Source of the DNA: Macrocybe gigantea
Taxonomy: Eukaryota > Basidiomycota > Agaricomycetes > Agaricales > Callistosporiaceae
Reading direction: 5' to 3'
DNA length: 64,000 nt
Assembly: GCA_011319805.1 (NCBI GenBank)
Contig: SJRY01000111.1
Location: 248,001 to 312,000, forward strand
The notes beneath the pieces are model-generated. The model was not told where the DNA came from. It ran no database searches and saw nothing but the letters and a program-made list of their open reading frames with translations. Below, in pieces: positions 59,009 to 64,000 of this stretch. The translations under genes were made by a program, and so were the position numbers. Numbering within the stretch: the first letter of the stretch is position 1; each line of letters begins with the position of its first letter.

Positions 59009-60612
59009 TGTGGAGGAAATTGTTGAAGGGCAATGGGGAACCAGGGCCCGAGATCCAGCCTTTTATCCTCTCTGACTAAATTGAATCTTTGACGAAAGGA
59101 GGCTTAGAGTAAGGGTTAGGATTCAATAGGGCAACGATATTTGGATGTTTTTGAATCGCCGTCAGGGTCTCTTGCACACCAAGGAGACGAGTCCGAACAT
59201 CCGGAAGAAGTGCCCCAGTATGATTAGTAGGCAACCCTAGAAAAAATGCTGTAACTCAGGTGAGGTGACAATTCAGATCTCAGGAGTCATTGCTCCTGCA
59301 GGGAAGCGGCAGCAAATCTGATGTCCTTGTTTGGGAGAACTGTTCTTTTTCTTCCGCCTTCTAGACCTTCAAAAAGTGAAAACATTGCAGGTATTAGTCT
59401 CGTACCCAGCCGTTCTGGAGCCTTCCATTTTGGGCCAGAAATCAGCAGCGGAGTTGAAAAAAAGTGAATGTTCCTGATACAGGTCCGGCTCCAGAACGTC
59501 TGGTGCAATTGAGCCGTGAAAAGCACCCTAGTGTCACAATCACGCATTATGATGTAATATTTTCCTTATGTAGCTACCAATGTCACGATTTTTTTCAGAC
59601 GTGTCTGACGCGTGCTACTCATCCTCGCGCCTGCGCTTTTCCTATGGCTCCGGAGCCTGACGAGAAGCGCAGGCTGCGCCATCAAATTCTCTGCGAAAGG
59701 TCACAGAACAACTTGCAACAGGCCAGGGAGGCCCGTGAAGGTTATGACAGCACCATTGTCAGAGACACTATGCGCCACCAGCGGCACAAAATGGAAGGAA
59801 GTTCTTTGCTATCAAACAGAGCACGTCGGGCTCCTCTTATCCTGCTGTCTTGTGAGCATGCCTCATACCCCCAGCTTAACGCATCGAGAAAACTGGCAAG
59901 CATTATTCCTGCTGAGTCAAGAGAGCTCAGGATGTAATGGACTTGATGGAGACGGTGATGATTGGTTGCTTTGTGTGGGGATTCTTCGAATACATCTGAC
60001 TCAACCCTGGCAGCAGACGATTCAGTGACGAACGACTCGTCGTCTTCGTTCGTGGACCATTCTTCTCTGTCTGATTCCATAGGGTGCGCGATAAGATAAG
60101 GCAGGATTGATTACATTAGCGTAACGAAGGGAGTGACGTGACACTAGGGTGCTTTTTACGGCTCAATTGCACCAGACGTTATAGGCGAGGTCGCGTCGCA
60201 AAAGTTGAACAACTTTTGAAACTCCGACGCTCAAAACTCGCCGAAAACGGAAGGGCACGAGACTATGCAGGTATAACAGATCGGCGTCGAGATAATCATA
60301 GATTCTCTCAGGTAAACCCTGTGCAGTCGGAGGGTCGTTGATCACCAGCTTCGCACTTGCACGCGAAATGCCAATCCAGGTCCCCGTTGACATATCCTGA
60401 CCAAAGATCTACTGAATTTAGTAGTGATAATGAGGAGGGTGGACTAGAACTTGTCTGCCAATCTCCTGGATACAAATTACCAGCTCGCACCAGTGAAAGA
60501 CGAACGACAAAACGTTGAGCCGCCAGGCGCCTGCCTCACCTAGAAGTAACGAGCATGAGGATAAATAGACGGTACTCGAACCGAACCTGATCAGCTCTTC
60601 CCCACTTTTCCC
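59009..60612. other. Gene-poor interval with a mobile-type gene fragment
   Basis: 1.6 kb between the DUF6534 gene and the O-methyltransferase. Contains the fragment listed separately at 59742-60080. It also has two minus-strand open stretches with protein-like composition (59287-59490, with PKWKAPERLGTRLIPAMF; and 60163-60393, with ERIYDYLDADLLYLHSLV) which I could not join into a gene. The OMT promoter is at the right end. Confidence 0.5.
59742..60080 (-). pseudogene. Fragment resembling the N-terminus of Agaricomycete DUF6589-type proteins
   Basis: A 112-codon frame opening MESDREEWSTNEDDESFVTE. It reaches ILSSLDSAGIMLASFLDALS and WGYEACSQDSRIRGARRAL, then LPSILCRWW, a pattern I associate with the start of DUF6589 proteins, which occur in many near-identical copies in mushroom genomes. 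After CRWW the frame loses any resemblance and closes. No further conserved domain follows, so I call it truncated. The assignment is from memory of the pattern. Confidence 0.45.
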
Positions 60613-62545
60613 ATGTCCTTATCCGAAATCACCAGTCTTCAGAACACCTTGAATATCGCCATCGATGCATTCAAAGCAGAGTTGGCGTCTCAGAATCTCC
60701 CCGAACCTTCCTTGAACACATCGAAGCCTCACCCTATCGACGAAATTACGTACCTTCCAACCCCAAAGATGTATGAGGCCCGTCGAACTATTTCAGCATG
60801 TCTAGTGAGTAGGATATAGGCGCAATTCATCCCAGACTTACTGCTTTTCAGGGGCTCCTCAGGACGCTGTTCCAGAATCCGTATGACGCATTGACTGCGA
60901 ATACATGGATGACGTTGGAATCTACAAGCCTCCAGATCGCAGCACAGATCAATCTTCCTACAATTCTCGGGGATTCCGAAGAAGGACTGAGCATCGACGA
61001 GATCTCCACGAAGACAGGCGTCGACGGTCTTAAGCTTGGTATTTATATACTATTCATTTTTCGAAGCCATAAATACTTATCTGGGGAACAAGAACGCATT
61101 CTGCGCCTCTTGATAACGCAAGGCTGGTTCCGCGAACCCAAGCATGGCTACTTCGCCAACAATCGCTTCAGCAACGTTATCAAGAAAGATCAGCCAGGCT
61201 ATCATCTCGCTACGTACATGTGAGCATTCCACTTCCCAAGTTAACAATTATGAAGTGGCTTACTTCGATATCCAGGAACGATCTTTTCAGCAAAGTATCC
61301 GCCCGGTTCCCCGAGATGATCAATCATCCTGATCAAGCATTCAAAAAGAGCACGAATCCCCTTCATACCGCCTTCCAGCTGGCTTATAGCACGGATGTCT
61401 CGTTCTTCGGCGCAAATGGATGGTTGACCAAAGATCCTGAAGAGGCAATCAAGTTTGGCCTCGCGTAAGATTTATCCCAATGATCTTTGCACGTTATTGA
61501 CGCAACCTTCATTGGTTATCTATTAGTCTCGGTGCTGTCGGCCCAACTTCCGATCCTGGTGTAACTGCGGACTTCCCATGGGCCGAGATCGCTCGAGGAA
61601 AGGATGCCATTGTGGACGTTGGTGGAGGCCAGGGTACTCTCTGCTGTTCGCTTGCTGCCAAGTGAGCCAACGAGCATTGGAGGATCATTGCTGTTTACTG
61701 AATCGACGCTACTTCAGATATCCAGGAATCAAGCAATTCATCGTGCAGGACCTTCCTGAAACACGAGAGGCTGCCGAGAAATTTATCGCCTCCAAGGACT
61801 TGAAGGGCAGAGTCATCTTTGAGGCCCAGGACTTCTTCAAGCCGCAGCAACGTACAAAAGGCAATTACGTATTTGTTATGCAGCGAGGTGCGTTTTTGTC
61901 ATGCGTGACATAGCCTGAACATGAATTGAGGATCCGTTAGTCTTGCATGACTGGAGCACTGAAGATGGTGAACGCGATATAACGAGCCTTCCCGACGGTC
62001 TTTCTCATGACTCGAATTGCAGGTGCTAAAATGCTTCGCCAGATCCGTGATGTGCTGAACGAGAATGTTCATCCCTAATTTTTCATTCTTGAAAGTCAAA
62101 GATTCATTAACCTTTGTCATCTCTAGAGCTGCCTTCTGATCATCGACACCGTCATACAATCTGGTACAACCTCCTCCCAAGGAATTGATCTTGGGGAGTC
62201 CCTCTCTACCCTTCGGAAGGACGTCTACACGCCCATTCCCGCCCCTGCCTTTGTACCAGTTGATTTCGGTGACTCTAGTCGCATGCAGCATCAGATTAAC
62301 GTCGCTTTGACCGCCCTATGCAATTGTAAGTAGCTTTTGCGTGGACGATGAAACGCGAACTGGACTAATCTTCTTGTCAGCTTTCGAGCGTACTTATCCT
62401 CAGCTAAAGGAGATGGTAGAGCTCGGTGGTCTTAAGGTCAAGAAAGTCCACTCCACGAGGTAAAGATGACGCGTTGTTCAAAAAAATTGGTGACTGACGC
62501 ACACCCAGAGGTTGGGCATCTATCACAGAAGTATCGATAGCTTAA
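60613..62545 (+). CDS. SAM-dependent O-methyltransferase, COMT family
   Basis: Starts MSLSEITSLQNTLNIAID. An N-terminal dimerisation/winged-helix part (ISTKTGVDGLKLERILRLLI, GYFANNRFSNVI) precedes the catalytic domain with DVGGGQGTLCCSLAAKYPG (SAM motif I, about 61617-61730), VQDLPET, then VLHDWSTEDG, whose His is the family's catalytic base, and LLIIDTVIQSG. It ends VHSTRGWASITEVSIA with TAA 62543-62545. Eight or so introns join in frame, including one starting inside ENVHP that links to SCLLIIDT. Fungal members methylate phenolics and secondary metabolites; no other biosynthetic gene is adjacent. Confidence 0.9.
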
Positions 62546-62691
62546 ATTCTTTGTACTTTTTACGAATTCATGAACGGTTGCCTTTTTAAAGAACGCCCGA
62601 TGCCGCTGACGTAATGACGTGACGTTCCCTGTGATTTAAAGTCGTCACTGCGCACTGCGCTTTCTGTTTGCTCACCGTCAAGTCATTTGCA

Positions 62692-64000
62692 ATGTTCACC
62701 GTCAAAGCATCGTACAATGGAGAACTTCGAAAATTCTCTTTTCAGGCCAACACATTTCCTTCCTTTGAGGAGCTCAGCAAGCAGGTGGGCTACGTTCTCT
62801 CTGCCTTTTGTTTTGGTGTCTCATGTCCTCTCGTTAGCTTTCCCGTGTCTTTCCTTCAAATCAGAATTATTTTCTGTCCAAATTGTTATTTTCGCCTGAT
62901 GCATCATTAGCAGCTCGCATTCTCATTGGAAATGAAGTTCATTCTGCCGAAGACTATTCGAGGTGTCTAGTCCCGTTCAGAGGCCGTTCGTGGTCAAACG
63001 CTCTGCTTCGCTTATCCATCGTGGATGAACCCTTCCGACACGTATCTGACGTCACCACTGAAGACAGTGCATCTTTCCAAGACAATTCACCTTCTGCTAG
63101 AAGTATCGCCGTTGAGCAGCATCCACCTGTGGAACCTAGGTCTACGGATGTTTCCATGTCAACTCGGCCTATATCATTATACCATGTTCCGCCGCCTCCT
63201 ATCGTCTTTCCTCCTGTTTCTCATGTGTACCCTGAAGAGAGTACACCATCTTCATCGGATTCTGGTGCAGACCATGCTTCTTTACGAGGCAATAGATCCA
63301 TGGACAGGACGTGCTGCTCTATCTCCCAGACGAAGGCCGACATACAACGGATAATCTCCGATTTTGAGACGAGTCTTCAAGACATCATGAATAGGGCCTT
63401 CAATATCGAGGAACGACCATTGCGAAGTCCGCAATTAGCCACGCTAGGTCGGTTCATCTCTTTTCGGTTGTGTCTCATATCAATATCCTTACAGATACTC
63501 CAGCTGCGTATCGTGTGACGCCTGAACCTAATGCTACTGCTATCACACAAGGACAACCAATCTCCCCATCAGAACCACGTTCTTGTGCTGCTGGACCGGC
63601 ATCGCCTCCAACGGCCCCCATACTTCATCATGGCGTCATATGTGACATGTGCGATAAGACAGTGGAAGGAGTCAGACACAAATGTTTGGATTGTCCTGGT
63701 AAGAGTCTGTTTGTAAGTGATTATTGGTGTTCATAATTCAGCGTTTTATAGATTACGATTTGTGCTCAGCTTGTATGATGTCCGGCGCAAGTCAACGTCA
63801 CAATCCTTTCCACGAATTTTTCGAAGCACGCGATCCTCACAATCATTATGTCCACACAATTTTCGAAGGAGACCGGACGCCAAACCGCCAAACCTTCTCT
63901 GAAGTTTCCCATACTGATGTCATGCTGCAGGCTCACCCAGCGTCCTGCGACTTATGTGACTCTAGAATATACGGTGTACGATACGTGAGCTCCTCTCTCA
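62692..64000 (+). CDS. PB1-ZZ selective autophagy receptor (NBR1/p62-like), partial
   Basis: N-terminal PB1 domain: MFTVKASYNGELRKFSFQ, FPSFEELSKQ, then after an intron ending at about 62865 NYFLSKLLFSPDASLAARIL and a closing LLRLSIVDEP. A Ser/Pro-rich linker and a short coiled segment (TKADIQRIISDFETSLQDIM) follow. Then a ZZ zinc finger, CDMCDKTVEGVRHKCLDC, DYDLCSAC (split by an intron, about 63700-63750), and the start of a second one (CDLCDSRIYGVRY) at the window end. PB1 followed by multiple ZZ fingers is the layout of fungal NBR1-type receptors, which deliver cargo to the vacuole; the FW domain and AIM motif would lie beyond base 64000. Confidence 0.82.

Noticed and set aside
52390..62545. 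Secondary-metabolite cluster (transcription factor, lyase, membrane protein, O-methyltransferase)
   Set aside because: No backbone enzyme (PKS, NRPS, terpene synthase) or P450 is present; the lyase is a folate enzyme and neighbours are housekeeping genes.
1..64000. tRNA, rRNA or CRISPR features
   Set aside because: No cloverleaf with A/B boxes, rRNA segment or spaced direct-repeat array was recognised by eye; CRISPR is not expected in a fungus.

Overview
The window is nuclear DNA from a filamentous basidiomycete, most likely a mushroom-forming Agaricomycete. The evidence is dense genes on both strands split by many 45-65 nt GT-AG introns, short intergenic gaps, and families typical of that class: a DUF6534 membrane protein, a polyporopepsin-like aspartic protease, a local expansion of AIG1/GIMAP-like P-loop GTPases and a DUF6589-like fragment. 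Exon joins below were built by hand from splice sites and reading frame, so most starts and ends are reliable but some internal joins are provisional.

Layout. 0-10 kb: an ABCC-type ABC transporter cut by the window start (-), an RNF126-like RING E3 ligase (+), a secreted A1 aspartic protease (-) and a DUF89/ARMT1 metal-dependent phosphatase (-). 10-25.8 kb: a very long coiled-coil protein (+), the Lgl/Sro7 exocytosis regulator (+), a 1.13 kb non-autonomous pogo-like DNA transposon with 43 bp terminal inverted repeats, the Golgi SNARE GOS1 (+), a TatD/Scn1 nuclease (-) and the tRNA m1G37 methyltransferase TRM5 (+). 26-32.3 kb: the mitochondrial aspartate/glutamate carrier (+), a Thr-rich secreted protein (+) and a small thioredoxin-like protein (+).

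32.3-42 kb is the accessory core: six paralogous P-loop GTPase genes on both strands around one gene of unknown function. All six put the P-loop on its own exon of exactly 34 nt between equivalent introns, which marks them as local duplicates. The spacing makes inclusion of that exon decisive for both the reading frame and nucleotide binding.

42-64 kb returns to conserved genes: the MoaA-MoaC molybdopterin gene (-), the SSU-processome WD40 protein UTP13 (-), a forkhead transcription factor (-), a GT64-like glycosyltransferase (+), a NIPSNAP protein (+), a Zn2Cys6 transcription factor (+), an aminodeoxychorismate lyase (-), a DUF6534 membrane protein (-), an O-methyltransferase (+) and a PB1-ZZ autophagy receptor of the NBR1 type cut by the window end (+).

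Two sequence-wide patterns stand out. First, about a dozen otherwise conserved genes are interrupted by frameshifts, nearly all of which act as one missing base, usually in a homopolymer run. This looks like a consensus error of the assembly rather than mass gene death. Second, six introns use GC-AG instead of GT-AG ends.
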